57,500 nucleotides of DNA from Terfezia claveryi (GCA_015179025.1 WHUX01000062.1:1-57500); one strand, 5' to 3'; shown: positions 9,977-23,361, counted from the stretch's first letter. Notes: generated from the letters alone by a model not told the origin. Translations and numbers: made by a program.

Positions 9977-12900
9977 TCAAGACCGATTTCTTCTATTCGT
10001 GACCGCGGGGGCCTTATACCTCCCGACTGGCATCTTCCCATTGTCCAGCTGCCATTGCATAACCCTCTCCCGAGCTGTCAGCTTTCTCTCCTCCCCGCCA
10101 TCTCCCCCCTGTCCCTGGTCCTGCTCTTGCCCTTGATTTTCAGTCTCTAAATCTACATTCACAGCATCATCCTGCCTATCGCACACCGCACCTTGGGATA
10201 CAGATTTTAGCAGTGGATCGGGTGTTGCAGGATTGGTTGCTTTAATTTGTTTCAGTCTTTTCCTTCTAGCCCTTTTCCGTCGCTTTCGCTCTTGCTTATT
10301 CGACGGCTTCTTCTCCGGTTCCGCCCGTAGAGGTAGTCGCACTCGAGTGGAGCGTCGTGGTGATGAGGGTATTCGGGGTGGTGCTTGGGCAATTTGCTGT
10401 AATCGGGCCGCTTCTTCCCAGGTTACTACCGGCCGTCTGGACACTACTACTGCTATCTTATGCGTAGAGGGAAGGAGGGGTGGTGATGTCGATGATGGTG
10501 ATGATGATGTGGCAGATTCTCGGACAGATGATTCTTGTACAGGCGACTCCCGGACAGGAGATGATTCTCGTGCAGGAGGGGAGGGTTCTCGCATAAAATG
10601 TGGTTTATTGAAAAGAAGGGGTTCGCGAGCAGGCGATGATCCTTGGGCCGCAGGTTCTAGGGTAGGTGACTCTGAAACAGGTGATTCTCGAAATGGCGAT
10701 CGAACCCGAGGTGGAGGCAGAGAATGGAATAACAAATCCTGGATATCAAGATTGGAGGGAGCGGGAGACGGTGATTGCCTGCTGGCAACTGTAGTAGACG
10801 AGGTAGCAGTACCCATTGTCGGTACGAGTGGCAGAGGCGGAGGTGTTGGCGTTGGTGTTGGTCTCTCCAGGGCTTCCACTACCTCATCTGGGCTTTCAAT
10901 CAACTGTAGTAACCCATGTCCCAATTCGCCCGCGTCTTCACTTATCCCAGGAGGTGCCTGGGTTTCAGGTTCAAATTCTGCCAGCTCATTCTCATCTCTT
11001 ATAGTGGTTCCCAACTCGATCCTTTCACTTGCTCGTGTTCCGTTACTCGAAGTAGCAAACTCAGTTTGATTCTTTAACGCCACAGTAGAATTCTATAGAT
11101 TACCGCTCAATAACACAAATCAATTATATATCCTTGTCAGCTACACTGTTGGTGCTGCGAAATCTGCAGGCTCGGAGTAAAAAACCTTTAAGCCCATATT
11201 CACATCTTCAACATTTGCCTCTCCATTCGCCCACCGAACTCTTCCAGCTTCGTCTCCACTAGTAGACATCTCGTCATCTGACTCCTCGAACGGTATTCTA
11301 GATCCTGTCGCTGGTCCTGCCCCTGTCGAAGAAAATTTTGCTGGCATTGAGGATGGTGGAATAACATTTCTTAGAACATTAGGCGTCACAGTAGGTACCT
11401 TTGGTCTTGCTGATGGCGCAGTTGAGGGCACAGCGGTCGTAATGCGTTTGCTAACAGGAGTTGAAAGAGGATTGATGGTCGCAGGCAAAGGAGCACTAGA
11501 GGATGAGGCAGCTTTCAGGGGCTGTTGTAGAGGTCTCACCGTTGGCACCCTGAACGTGAAGGCAGCAGCACTTTGCTGGATCTGGTTTCTTAAGAAGGAA
11601 GTATCCTCACCTTCATCAGGCACCGTTGTACCACCCACAACAGGCCCTCCTGTACTCGCTCCCTCGCCGTACTGCCGTACCGCTGAGGACGAAACCGTAG
11701 CATTTGTACCAGCACTACTAGCAATAGCAGCGGCACCTTCCCTTAGTGCCTGCAACTGCTGAAGTTCGGCGTCTGCATCCGCTTTCTCTTGTTCATCTAA
11801 GTCGTCCTCATCATCTGGAATAAATGTCTGCGTGTACGAGATGTCGCGTATAAAGTCGACCTTCTTAAGCAACTTGTCTAGCACTACGTCCTTCCCCATA
11901 AACTCTTCCAGATCTTGTTGTTCTGGCTGTTCTGGTGGTTTCAGTAACAGTGTACCGAGCTTACTTGAGCACCTCCGAGGGTCCTTCTGATCAATAACTC
12001 TGACTTGTAGTTGTTGTTTGAAATCGACCATGTTCCTCAATCTATCTTCATAAGTCCCACCTGCAACCAATCTGTAAACAAACACAGGCTTTTTCTGTCC
12101 TATCCTGTAAGCACGTCCGACTGCCTGCTGTTCCCACATTGGCGTCCAGCGAAAGTCAAAGATCACAACCCGGTTCGCCCCAAACAAGTTCAGTCCTAAG
12201 CCACCAGCCTTCGTTGATATGATGAACACATCCGCACTTCCATCCGCATTGAAATTCTTTGTACTTTGCTGCCGTTTGGTAACATCAGTGGTACCATCCA
12301 GCCTTAGATAAGATATTTCCCAGTGATTCATGTAGAATTCAAGAAGGTCGAGTGTTGGGATACTGTGAGTAAAGACAAGAACCTTGTCCCCGGCATCTAT
12401 CGAAAACCTTAGGATGTACCGCAGAGCAGACGTCCTATAAGAATGCGTACGTGCTTTCGGATTCTTAACGGATTCCATCACTGCCTTGGCTGAGGGAAGT
12501 GTCGGCATGATTGCATCGACGGAAGAGGGCCCTAGCTCAACATCTTCTTCCCGGTCACGAGAATTCACCTCCTTCTGGTTTCTTTTCTCAAGGGTCATTA
12601 CAACTGTGTAGGGATGGTTATTCACTAAAGACAATAGATGCATAGCATCAAAATGTTTGTAGTCCATATCTTTTATATCCTGTAGCAAGATATGGTAAAG
12701 TTGCATCTGTATATCTGTTAGAGGTATCGTAATAAGAAATTCCGTCTTTGACGGAAGGAAGCTCTGAATCGCTGTAATGTCGGCACGCTCCACCTTCGGC
12801 TCAAGAATTTTCTTCAAGACCCGTAGTTTCTTCAACGACACCCTTCTCTCCCCTCTGGTACTATCGATCCACAGGCCATCATAAATGGGTTTCACGTAAC

Positions 12901-15900
12901 TGATCTGGAACTCCTTCTCCGGCCCCAGGTACTTCTGATCAATCCACTCAATCATAGTCCAATATTCAATCAAATTGTTTGACAACGGACTGCCTGTCAG
13001 TGCAATCCTGCTCGTGCTCTTGAATTGCTGCGCAATTTTGGTAATAGCAGCCTTGGTATTCTTCATCATGTGAGCTTCATCTGCTGCAATGATATTGGGC
13101 CCTTCTAGCAGCATCTGCCTAACATTCGCAGACTTAAGAGTGGGGTCATCATCCTCGCTAGCAAACCTGCGAACCATATTATAACTCATAATCAAAACAC
13201 CGCCTCCCTCATACCATGAACGAATTGTGCGTATTCGGGCGCTGCTAGAATTACTGGCATCGATTTTGTAAATGTTGCCAATATGCGTGAGATCAAGGAG
13301 GCGCGTCGTCTTATCCATAGGTAACCAGTTATGAAACTCGTCCCACCAATTGTCAACAAGGCCTGCGGGGCATATCACTAAGGATCTCGATTTCCGCATA
13401 TGCTCAGGAATCTGTTTGTGGACTCGGGGTTCAGGGTTTGCCCCCGCAGATGCAATTGTGTGTAATAACGCGATGCTGCTCTCAGATTAGCAATGTAAGC
13501 AATATTCAAACAGGGAAGTTTCAGAGGGATAACCAGTAGGGTACGGGGGTATGCGACCGAGAGACCTTGTGACTCGTGAGGGATATCTGATTGTTCCTCA
13601 TGAAAAATCCGCATACGGCAAGTAAAACCCCTGAGGCCACGAATACCATTTTCCGTCCCTTACCGTCGTACCCAAATAGAAGGACAGTACTCACACTTGG
13701 AAAGTCTTCCCTAACCCCATAGTGTGCGCCAATAAAGCCCCCATACCCCTCCCCGATTGCACCAACTCTCCCCACAAGAAGCGTATCCCCTTAATCTGAT
13801 GTGGCTTAAGGACCTCCGCAATCTGTGGATGAATGAATATATGATCCTCATTCGCATATTTCCCTACATTTATTTGCACCCTCCCCTGTAAGTCCGCTGC
13901 CGACCCCCTTCCCTTCCACTTTGCCTCTTCCAATTGGATCCTTCTGGCCCGAGCTTTTACCAACCGATGCACATTGTCTCTAGACGCCTTCGCTGCGATG
14001 TCCTCAACAATCTCCACGGCTCTTCGCCTTCTACGCCTAGTGCCCTCCTCGCCGTCATCACCGTTATCATAGTTCTCATCGGAAAATCCAAAGACCGGGT
14101 CCTCCTTTTCAGGGTAACGCTTTGTTCGTTTCCGTTCCCTTTCTGGCCGCTGCCTCCTGTCTTCGCTATCTGGTCGATTTTTAGTCCGTGCCCTTTTAGG
14201 TAGTTTAGGGGCTTCATCCGGAGACCCATCATCCATCTGGGTTAGGTCAATGACATCTGGTTTATTGCAAGGCTTGCTGGCCCTGTTGGTGACAACGTCC
14301 TTATCTGCATTTTCATTGACCAAAGTGGATCCATCCTCAGTATCAGCAGCAGCACCGGCATCAGTACCAGTGTCAGCACCATCCGTACCGGCATCAGGAG
14401 GGCTCCCATCCAAGTCCATGAGATCGTCGAAGCTGACTTGGGACTTTTCCCTCTCCCTCTCCCTCTCTGGTATCTCCACTAACGGCGTTAAGCTTTGATC
14501 GACATCACTATCCTCCAACTCCTCCCCACTTCCCTCTGCTTCTATGCATACCCGGTCTCTTTCTCCTCGAACAGCTTTCTTACCCTTGTCAAGCTTCACC
14601 TTCAGCGGCTTTTTCAAGGGGATTCTGGGTAGAGGTTCTCCTTCCTCCTCTTCAATTTCTCTCCACGTTTGAACATCATACTCACCTTCACTTCCTGACT
14701 CACCAAATTCCGGCAGAGCCTTGTCATTACCGATCTTCATCCATTTAAGGAGGTAATCATAACTATGCTCTGAATTGTCTTCCTCGTTGTAATTGAAACT
14801 GGGGCGTGCCGTAGACTCTGGATCTTCGCCAAAAGTCATTTTTTGACTGTCATTCCTATTCATTGGCCTGCCTAAAGCGGTCCACTCCAAGCCATCCATA
14901 TCATCCACCACAGCCTTGTAGGTCTTGCATTTATCCCCACAAACATCAAACACAGTCATTGACTGTTTATAGTGCTTCCGAAGCAAAGAAGCCCGATAGG
15001 GCTTCAAGGCTGCTCGGTACAGTCCTCCTGCTTTGGCAGTAAATGTCTGCTCGGGGCCCATGAAAAAGTGGCGAATCTGCTTCTCTACATATTTTTTGAT
15101 GCCAGCAGGAACATCAGATGGAGGGATATAAAATGTGTCTTCGTCATCATCACTATTTTCGGCATCCAAATTTCGGTCTCCATAAAAGATATCGTCTACC
15201 AACAATGCATGGGCCCCAAGATAGCCCCCAGCAAGCTTTCTTCGAGTATGCTCTGACGGCCGTCGAAGCCCTGATTGACTTGAAACGGGCATAACTCGAT
15301 CATGAGTCGGTGATAGGCGGTCCTTATCTACAACAGTAGGAGTTATCCTGTCTGTTGAAAGAGATATGGCGAGATCGTTCTCCACAACTGTGGATGGAAT
15401 GACTATCTCCACTGTGGGTGGAATATTAATGCTCTCTGTTGCATTCGGCACTGGCTCCTTATCAACTTCCATCAGCCCGTCATTCCCTCCCAACAGCCCA
15501 ATCTCCTCGTCCCCATCCAAGAAATTAAATGGGCTCCGATCGTCCTCTCTAATCGGGACATGTGGTCGTAAATCCGGAGCTACATAATACCTTGTAAGCC
15601 AACACGAATTCACCATTGAAATCAGGGTTCCACGCACATTGATTCCCTTCCTCCACCAGCTCCATACTCCCCAGATCCGGTAACGGACTCAGACTCCTCC
15701 TACTGTTCCCCTCCCCCCTCCCCGCTGGCACAGCCAGCCTGCCACTACTCCGTTCCCCAACCTTATCCGTTCCCCCAATAACCCGATTAAATTCTCGCTG
15801 CAACCGATGATCCTCAACCATACCCTTCAACCGATCCCTCATACGCCGTTTATCCTGAGCTTCCACATACTCCGTATACTGCCTACTATTTTCCTTCCAT

Positions 15901-16139
15901 GACTCCACCTGCCTCATTATCACCACTCTGGTCCCAAATGCTATAATCCCAATTTCGTTCTTGAGGTTCTCCCGAGTCATGGTGGTAAGAAGACACGCTC
16001 CATCAATCTTATTCGACAGAATGGCTTTGCCTACGGCCTGGTCGTCTGTAATTCGAACAAGCTCGCGGGCAACTTGATCCACATCCCATTCCCAGGGGTC
16101 TTCGTGCCGTTGCATCGTGCTTCTTGGTTCGAGAGACAT
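9977..16139 (-). CDS. SAM-domain SNF2-family ATP-dependent helicase (ATRX/Rad54-like)
   Basis: Predicted nuclear chromatin-remodelling or repair ATPase. Exons: 16139-15638, 15579-13695, 13475-11147 and 11092-9977 (introns 58, 219 and 54 bp), giving about 1,943 aa. Residues ~15-75 form a SAM-like domain (DVDQVARELV, KIDGACLLTTMT). A long acidic and basic linker follows. The ATPase has P-loop MGLGKT (~790), DEAH (~928-931), GSPLSNNLIEYW, LRLDGTT, TKAGGLGLNL and AVGRAYRIGQ. The tail is Ser/Pro rich with repeated RESP-type units and ends in a basic segment. The third intron has a weak donor (GTGTAG); if it is retained, the protein stops at 11141 (1,573 aa). I favour splicing because 9977-11092 stays open in the same frame and has no ATG near its 5' end. 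The exact orthologue is not resolved. Confidence 0.85.
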
Positions 16140-17931
16140 TGTACGTCCTAATCAGAACCCCAAGGATGCGTGTGAAAATGTGAAAATATCGGAGTGGAGA
16201 TACTCAGTCTTAGAGAGTCGAGATGGTGGTTTCCCCTCTTGTGCGGGTGTCTAAGTAGACTTTATTGATATTCGTAAACTTGATTCGTGGAGGTGCCAGT
16301 GATTCTTCGACTGTATTCGATTAGTGGATTGTATATGTACAAGTACTGGGTCATTCGAGAAGAGAAAATCAAAGTTGGGGTTGGGGCTTAGGAAGAATAC
16401 TTCAGCCCCTGTTTCAATGGTGGTGGTAGAGAAAGGAGGAAGGAAGAAGTTGTGGGAAGCAATTTGTTTAAAGTAGGCTTTCGATGAATTGGAAGCCCCG
16501 TAGAGAGGTTGTGTCGCTGTCGAGCGAACACAAACAAAACTACGGACTAGTGGTTGTGCACGGACTAGGTACCCTAACTCAAGAGGCGCAGCGGAATAAA
16601 GCGGCAGCGTAGTTTACAGCGGCTGTTCTGCATCGGTTAGCGAACACGTTATGCATTCCCGAGTATAGACTCATACCTGTTTTAAATATAGTCCTTCCAC
16701 GAGGGCACAGAGACACAGAGGCACAGAGGCACAGAGATGGAGGCGAACTATAGAAGCGAAGAGAAACTCGAGAACAAAGGAAGATCACACCTAGTCTGGT
16801 CACCTCCAACTAGCCATCACGTCCATCAACGCCACCGAATTCAGGGTAATCCAAGAGAAGTAGCCGTCAAGCCACACTCTGCAGATCTCTGTACAATGTA
16901 TATACTTGCTTTGATACATGTACATACCTATTACTCAAGCTGGGTGACCCCAATCCGCACATCCTCGTCTGAAGTGGGTCCTGACATTAACCCATAGACC
17001 ATTTTCCGCAAGCTGGTTCTAATTATAGATACGTGGTTGTTAAAATAGATCCATGATAAAATAAGTAACCTCCTTGTACCTCAATAACTTTATGACATTC
17101 TTCTACCTCGATATCCCTCACCACATCCCATAACCCCATAATACCCCAAACCCCACAGTTGGCAGTAATAGAATAGAACGAAACGGCCTCAACAACCAAA
17201 GAGAAACAGACTGTAGAGATAACTAGCCCCGGCGCCAAAGCCTCCAAGAAAATAAATAATCAAGTCCAAACTACGGGAATATAAACAAACCTCCTATCCC
17301 ACCCATACCCCGTCCCATCCCGCCTGTATACCGAAGGAAAAATAAAACTGCTGTAAAAAGCATTGAAAATTGACTAATGAAAACAGCTATTTAGCCAAGA
17401 AGCTGTAGGAGGGAACCTCTTCAAAACTTATCCGGAGGGACAAAAGTAGGCAGGCACAATGCCACTCATTCCTATTTCCGAGTGACCAAACGAAAGAAAA
17501 AAGAAAACCAAAATGAAAGTATGAAAGGCGAAAGAGGAAAAGGAAGAAAGGAGAAAGTAGTATATATGTGTGAAGAGAGAGGAGAAGTAGTGACGCAGTG
17601 ACGACTAATAAAATTACAAATCAACAACAAAAGAGAAGTAACTAGGAACGTCCAGCGAGTGAGGTTAAGTGTAGTCAAAAAAACAAAAAAATGGATTATT
17701 TTGATACCGAATGCCTGTATGTTGTATGCGCTTTGTGTCATATGCCCGGCTAGGCAAGTATTGTACGTCTCTTCGGAACCGACATCAGAGAAGCTGTAAT
17801 GAGAAAAAGGTCGAGATGTTTGTACAATCGTTCCACTCGGCTGGCTTGGAGAAAAAGAATAAACCGTCAAGGTAGGATTAAAGTTTCTACATGAACTGTC
17901 GAATCGTTGCTTTTGGTGATGCTTCAAAGTC
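16140..17931. other. Intergenic region, SNF2 promoter and ERF4 3' side
   Basis: No gene recognised. An imperfect short tandem repeat of CACAGAGG-type units lies at about 16706-16738. TTCAGGGTAA occurs at 16840. The stretch 17472-17931 is open on the minus strand but Ser/Phe rich with no recognisable domain, and probably is 3' UTR of the neighbouring ERF4-like gene. Confidence 0.45.
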
Positions 17932-19075
17932 CTACCGATGAAAATCTCCATTTATCTTCAACGTTGGTATCGTATCAGTTGACAGTGTCCTCGTTCTGGC
18001 ACCCGCTTCCGCCTCTTTTGTTAGCGTCCCACTGGCTGCTCCATTCTCCCCAGACGGTCTATCTTGATTGAGGACACTCCCATCCTCACTATCCTCCCTT
18101 AACGGGTCCGGTATTTGTATGTCCAGCTAACACAACACATCAACACGCTGTCACGCCTGTAGGGCATATTCAAGGCTCACTTACTGTTATATACGCCGAC
18201 CTCCTCAACGGAATCAGCCTTGCTCCTTGCTCCTTCAATGTTACATTCCACTCCTCCAATATCTTTTCCACTTCCCTCAATCTCCTTTTCACATACGTTG
18301 GGAAAACCTCCTCCCAAAACCACAACGTCGCCAAGCCACATAGAGCATCTACCCAATTCCACTTATTCCAAGGATCGAACGCTAACCTCAACTTCTCATT
18401 TACCGTATCCACAATTTTCCTAAACTGTTCCTCCGTTACATACGGCTCCAAAATCACCGGATACACAATCGAAAACGCAGGTGTGTTATCTCCATTGATC
18501 ATATAATCCCTCGGTATCCTTATTATCCTGGTACTCTGGAACAGCGGAGAATCCAGCGGAACATGTGGGTTTGGATGAGGGAAACATGGGTGTTCATGGT
18601 TCCAATCATCTTCTTCCTCTTCTTCATGCAGCGTTGATGGCCGACTACTCGATGACCTCGCATCTGGTCCTCCTGCCCGCGTCCCATCTACACCAAGCAT
18701 ACTCTTCCTTTTCGCTTCCTTCTTCGCCCGCGCAGCTCGCAAATCCTCCAGCTTCACCCCCTTCTCCAAGTCCCAGTCAACCCCATGCTGGTCTGCACCC
18801 TCCCCACCTCCAGCTGCATCCGCAAACCAGCTCTGACTTAGCCTATTCGTCGGTGGATTTGTCACTGCCGCTGATAGACGGCGGTTTGCTATTGGCGGGG
18901 ATGAAGGGACGGGTTTTTCCTGCCCTGGATGAGGACTTGTGGCGCCATGTTGTGAGTGCCGTCGCAGATTTGGAATAGGGAAAATGCCTCGCGATGTGGA
19001 CTGGGCTGGAGTCGTTTCTTGATGAAGCACCGCCGGCTCCGGTTTCCGCACCTTTGTATTGGTCGTAGTCGCCAT
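17932..19075 (-). CDS. ERF4/SHR5 (Golgin A7) family palmitoyltransferase subunit
   Basis: Members of this family pair with a DHHC enzyme (Erf2) to palmitoylate Ras-type proteins at the ER or Golgi. Exons 19075-18185 and 18126-17932 are joined over a 58-bp intron (GTAAGT, GTTAG), giving 361 aa. The first ~170 residues are disordered, with an acidic Glu/Asp run (EEEEEDD). The conserved domain runs about 180-290: RIPRDYMINGDNTPAF, YPVILEPYVTEEQF, NEKLRLAFDPWNKWNWVDAL and WFWEEVFPTYVKRRL. The hydrophobic ALCGLATLWFW stretch fits membrane association. Exon 2 adds a 64-residue Ser/Thr/Glu-rich tail that I do not recognise. Family assignment is solid. Orthology to Erf4 specifically is likely. Confidence 0.9.
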
Positions 19076-20292
19076 TTAAATGTACCCCCTTCACTGCGTC
19101 CCGCGTGGTCTATGCTCGATTGCGATGAATGAAATGCAATAAAAAGGGCCAAGGGCTGTTGCTGCAAATCCGCCAGACGGTAGTTGAAACGAAAGTGGGC
19201 GTTTGGCGTTCACGGCTTCTTGTAAAAGGAGGGTAAGTATCTCGGTCGGAGAAGGTTGGAGGTTGATGATTCTGGACAGGCCAGCCGTAACAACTTTTCG
19301 TTTGCGCGGGCCCAGCCTGGTGATGGGGTCTAAGTTCGGTTCAGGTATTCTCGGGCCCAGCTGTAGGTTCAGGGGGTTTGAGGACTGTTGGTGAAGCGGT
19401 TTGCCCAGGATTTGCTTGAGGGACAAGGATTCCGCATGGGAGATGCTTGGCAAGGCCCCAAGGCCGGCAGCGCATCGAATACGGTAATAGGTAATGGGCC
19501 CCAGGACGGGAACGGGAATTTATGGGGATGCCAGGCGAGGGCCCTACGGGGTGTGTACAGTGCATATATATGTAAGTAGGTATCTATGTAGCTTGCAATA
19601 TTTCCAATCATCAGCTGAAGTTTGGTGGACTGGCCAATGAATTCTGGTCTGCACTCTGCATGCACGACAATAATTTATAATCTACCGTTGTATAGAGTCT
19701 CTGTACTGTATTTCATCCAAGGTACTGTACCGCACCTACCGGTAGGTATGTACATACATACCGTACATACTCATTCAATGAGCGGAGGAAATGACCAACC
19801 GAATCGTGCATGTCAATATTCTGCATACCTACAAACATACAATCCCTGGCTGTACCGAATTTACGCCTGAAACCACCACGGACACAACACCGTGCTGCCA
19901 AAGGAAACCACTACGCGCATATATAAGTACAGGTAGGAAAGCAATCACCGAGAAACGAAAAAAAAAAGGCATATGAATACAGGGTTACAGCATGCATACA
20001 GGTAAGTCGAGTAGGTGTAAGTAAATAAAATATGGCCAGTACCTAAAACACTGAAACAAAACACCAGAGAAACAAACCCATTGAAAAGAAAAGCATTGTA
20101 TGCTGGAAAGAAACCAAGAAACCCCTCCCACGCGTGATCAGACCGATCTACCCACAAACTATAACCCAACCGAGCTCAAAATACATCCAGCCCGCTGGGC
20201 ATCAAGCCGCCCTTCCTCTTTTTATGGCTTCGAGAGTTATATTTCACAGGAGCGTGATCAATAGTGTCCTTCTATTGAATATAAGTCAATAA
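19076..20292. other. Intergenic region between CAF1 and ERF4-like genes
   Basis: No gene recognised. Several open stretches on both strands lack homology-like features. Short GTAC-rich runs (TACCTACC/GTACATAC types) occur at 19570-19780. Confidence 0.4.
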
Positions 20293-22083
20293 TTATATCC
20301 CGCTCATTTTTCCATAAAACGAGTTACTACCTCCGCCAGGGCCTGGTGTATAGCTTGGGGTTAATGGGCCCTGTCCATTAAGCAGCAGCGGTGCAGGTGT
20401 TGATAGCCCACCATTCGTTGCCGGGGAAGTCTCTGTTGGAGTGGTCGGGGTATTGTCCTTCTTGTCTTTCGAGTCCGTCGATCCTCCAGAATTATATATT
20501 ACACCCCCTCCGATGCCGTTCGTCATTCCTAGACCATTAAGTCCCCATACTTGACCCCTGCGGAACCGTCAGTAATTGTTCCGGAATAGAAGGCCAATGT
20601 GGGACCCACAAGTATTTCTCATCATCAATCTTTCCGTTGAAAAACTGCCTCTTGATAGCAAAGAAGATATGCCCCGTAAGCATACTATCACTTCCTGCTT
20701 GGTGTTGAGGCCCAATCCTCGGAATTTGTAACTCGTCGGCAATATCCTGCAGTCCCCCCTTCAGTCCTTTGCAGCTCTTCATAAGGAATTTAATGTCATA
20801 AAGCGACGGAAAGAACTTATTAAGGAACTGCCTGAATTCCGACTCCTCCGAGGGCAGTGGTTTACACATCATGATCTTAACGAGATAACCAAAATCATAT
20901 CCTGAGTGGAACGATATCCACTTTACGTCGTCGATGAGGACAAGACCGGAACTTATCAACAGCTCCCCAAATTTAAAGACGTCAATCCCTTGCTCAGCAT
21001 GCCGTGGAAAATCGATACCGGACTTTGTTAACAGTTCTATCGAGTCCTGAGCATACATATCATCCCTATTAGGATAAAAATTAGCATGCCTACGTCCAGA
21101 GAGCCTTCCGAATCTACTTACGACAGACTGAACTTGAAGTTAAACTGCCACGTACAGACCTCCGGCATATTCCCATCTTCATCTGCCACCGTTATTCCAA
21201 GTTGTATGATTTTGAGCATATCGACATTGCAGCGTAACGTTTGGTAATGGTAATCGGCCTTATTCTTAAACGTTCCCATGGGTCTCGCTACAATACCTGG
21301 AAATTCGGTGTCCTATGTAGTCTTTAGCTTAGGTTTCGCCTAAACGCCTTTAATTCCACAAGTCTGGCTGGGCCACTCCATCACACCAAGTCAAGGAGAG
21401 CATACCATGGAGATGTACTTGTAGGTTTCTACTAGATCTCTCAACTTCGCAATCTCCGTCTCTAAATTTCCCTGCCACACATTCACAATACACTGCTCTT
21501 CTACTGCCGCCGCTGCTGCCACTGCCGCTGCCGCCGCAGCGGCAGCTTGTGCATTCGCTACCTGAGCCGCATTGGACATCCCACCCATCAACTGCCCAGC
21601 TCCCTGTGCCGGCCGTTGCTGCATCAGATCCCCTTGCTGCCGATTATGGTGGTGCTGCTGTTGGGCTAATTGTGCGGCGTGTTGCTGCTGGGCCTGCTGT
21701 TGCGCGGCTGCCACCGCAGCAGCTTTCGCCGCCTGTTCCTGTCGAGCTGCTTGTTGTTGCTGAGCGGCCTGGGCTTGAGCTTGAGCTTGAGCTTGAGCTT
21801 GAGCTGCTAATTGAGATTGACCATGGAAATGAGCGGCTTGGAACCTATAGGAGTCACAGGCCAGTCAGCAGGCTGCCATTCAAACAGCATGTTCTGACGA
21901 TAGCTTGCAGCAACCAGCCTCGAAAGGAGGAAAACGAGAAACCGACCTTTCGGCTTGTTGCTGTTGAAATAGATGACCATGTATATTGTGTGCGTGCCCA
22001 CCTGCCCCACCCCCTCCTCCTCCAGTATGATATGGCCCCGGATTATGCATCGTCGGGCCAAATGCATTAGGTCGTGTCGGCAT
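20293..22083 (-). CDS. POP2: CCR4-NOT complex deadenylase subunit CAF1/POP2
   Basis: CAF1 is a DEDD-type 3'-5' poly(A) exonuclease and scaffold of the CCR4-NOT complex in cytoplasmic mRNA decay. Five exons: 22083-21947, 21844-21406, 21312-21122, 21065-20610 and 20557-20293, giving 495 aa. The head (1-~160) is Gln/Ala/His low complexity, with an (AQ)n tract encoded by a 6-bp GCTTGA tandem repeat (plus strand, ~21773-21803). The nuclease starts near [20 protein letters not shown] supplies the first Asp and Glu (~193, 195), [12 protein letters not shown] the second Asp, and [11 protein letters not shown] the third. The last splice restores [12 protein letters not shown]; reading through instead would replace this with unrelated sequence and a stop at 20537. 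The tail is Gly/Ser/Pro rich. Confidence 0.95.
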
Positions 22084-22656
22084 AGTACCCAGAGCTCCGT
22101 ATGTGCGTTTTGTCGAGACGGATATCCAGTGAGATTGGAAGCTCGGAATTGAAGATCAGGAGTGGCCAGTAACACACAGTAGTCTACAGTTTGTTGTGTA
22201 TGTAGTGCTACTTCCAGGTATGGGCAGGGGCAGGTGACAGGCACAGGGGGCGGTTAAGCTATCGACAAGAATGGTCCAATACTGCTGTGGAAAGTGATGC
22301 AATCTATCGAGGCCGAGACGGCTGGCATGCGTGAGTATAAATTTCGTATATCAAGTTGTTTAGGGCTGCGAAGGTGAGAGAGTTGTAACCTTCTGTCAGG
22401 GAATTAACCTCAAGGTTGCCGGTGTCCACTCCTCGAGGCCGGATGCTTGGCGCGGTACCTCAGAGCAAAAGCGGCGTGACATCTCCGCAATGCGCGCCGC
22501 AAAGCTATCACACATCTGCAGACGCCGCTTTTGCGCGCGGGGGCCTGCAACCCGGGAAAGCTCAGGTCCGTCCCACGTCAATTAGGGCCCGCAAACCACA
22601 TCATTCAGCGACCGCCCCATACAAGCCACCGGGGAAACGACGAGATACGCCGCAAA

Positions 22657-23017
22657 ATGTCCCAGCGTCCAGGCTTCGACCCCAAGAGCTTTGATCCGAC
22701 AAAGCACCTGCTCAATGCCCCTCCAAGGAAGGACCCATGGGCTCGAGGGTTCGTCCAACTCCCCCCCCCAACCCTGTCCCAAATCCGCCTGGTGGCCGGC
22801 CGGTAGTCGGATGGACAATTGCTTACCGGTGCAATTGGATTGTAGTGAGACATGGCGGTACGCAGGCCCCTTCACTCGTTGGAACCGCTTCAAAATGGCT
22901 CTCCCTGGTCTCGGAACAGCGACTGTTGCTTTTGCCGCATACTGTGCCTACGAAGCCCTATTCATGAAGGACGACCATCACCACGGTGCGGAGCATCATG
23001 GAAAGGACCACCATTAG
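22657..23017 (+). CDS. NADH:ubiquinone oxidoreductase B12 (NDUFB3)-like subunit
   Basis: A small accessory subunit of mitochondrial respiratory complex I in the inner membrane. Exons 22657-22748 and 22846-23017, joined over a 97-bp intron (GTTCGT, TTGTAG), give 87 aa. The joined protein shows RKDPWARGETWRYAGPFTRW, the kind of Arg/Trp-rich motif seen in NDUFB3/B12 proteins. A single hydrophobic segment follows (ALPGLGTATVAFAAYCAYEALF), then a His-rich end (DDHHHGAEHH). It lies between CAF1 and the WDR70-like gene, transcribed divergently from CAF1 with about 570 bp between the starts. The protein is short, but motif and architecture agree. Confidence 0.85.
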
Positions 23018-23361
23018 AGGAACGATCATGTTGAAGAGAAGAAGTACGGCATCGAAGGAAGGCTGCTAGAAGGGTACATGACAGGCTGGGGCTGTTCACG
23101 GCAGTGCTTGTCAAAAGGGAATATCACAATCGATAGATGACGGGAGGGTGTATAATATAGAGAGAGGATGGCGTGGATACTCTCAATGGGGCTCATTGGA
23201 CATGGTTAGTTATATTGCAAAGTTCAAGTTGGTTGTGTTGCATTTCCCAATATTAAAGTAAATATTGCTGCTTCTAAACGCTTTATGCATACCTCTTAGT
23301 TCCCAATTACCAGGTATATAAATGCCAAATTCACTGCCTATCGTACAATCTCCCAGAACAC

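Noticed and set aside
10817..11083. A separate gene downstream of the SNF2 helicase
   Set aside because: The open frame starts with GTG, not ATG, and is in frame with the helicase after a 54-bp intron. Kept as an alternative only.
17472..17951. Minus-strand open frame overlapping the end of the ERF4-like gene
   Set aside because: It is out of frame with ERF4 exon 2 and reads as Phe/Ser/Leu-rich low complexity; probable 3' UTR.
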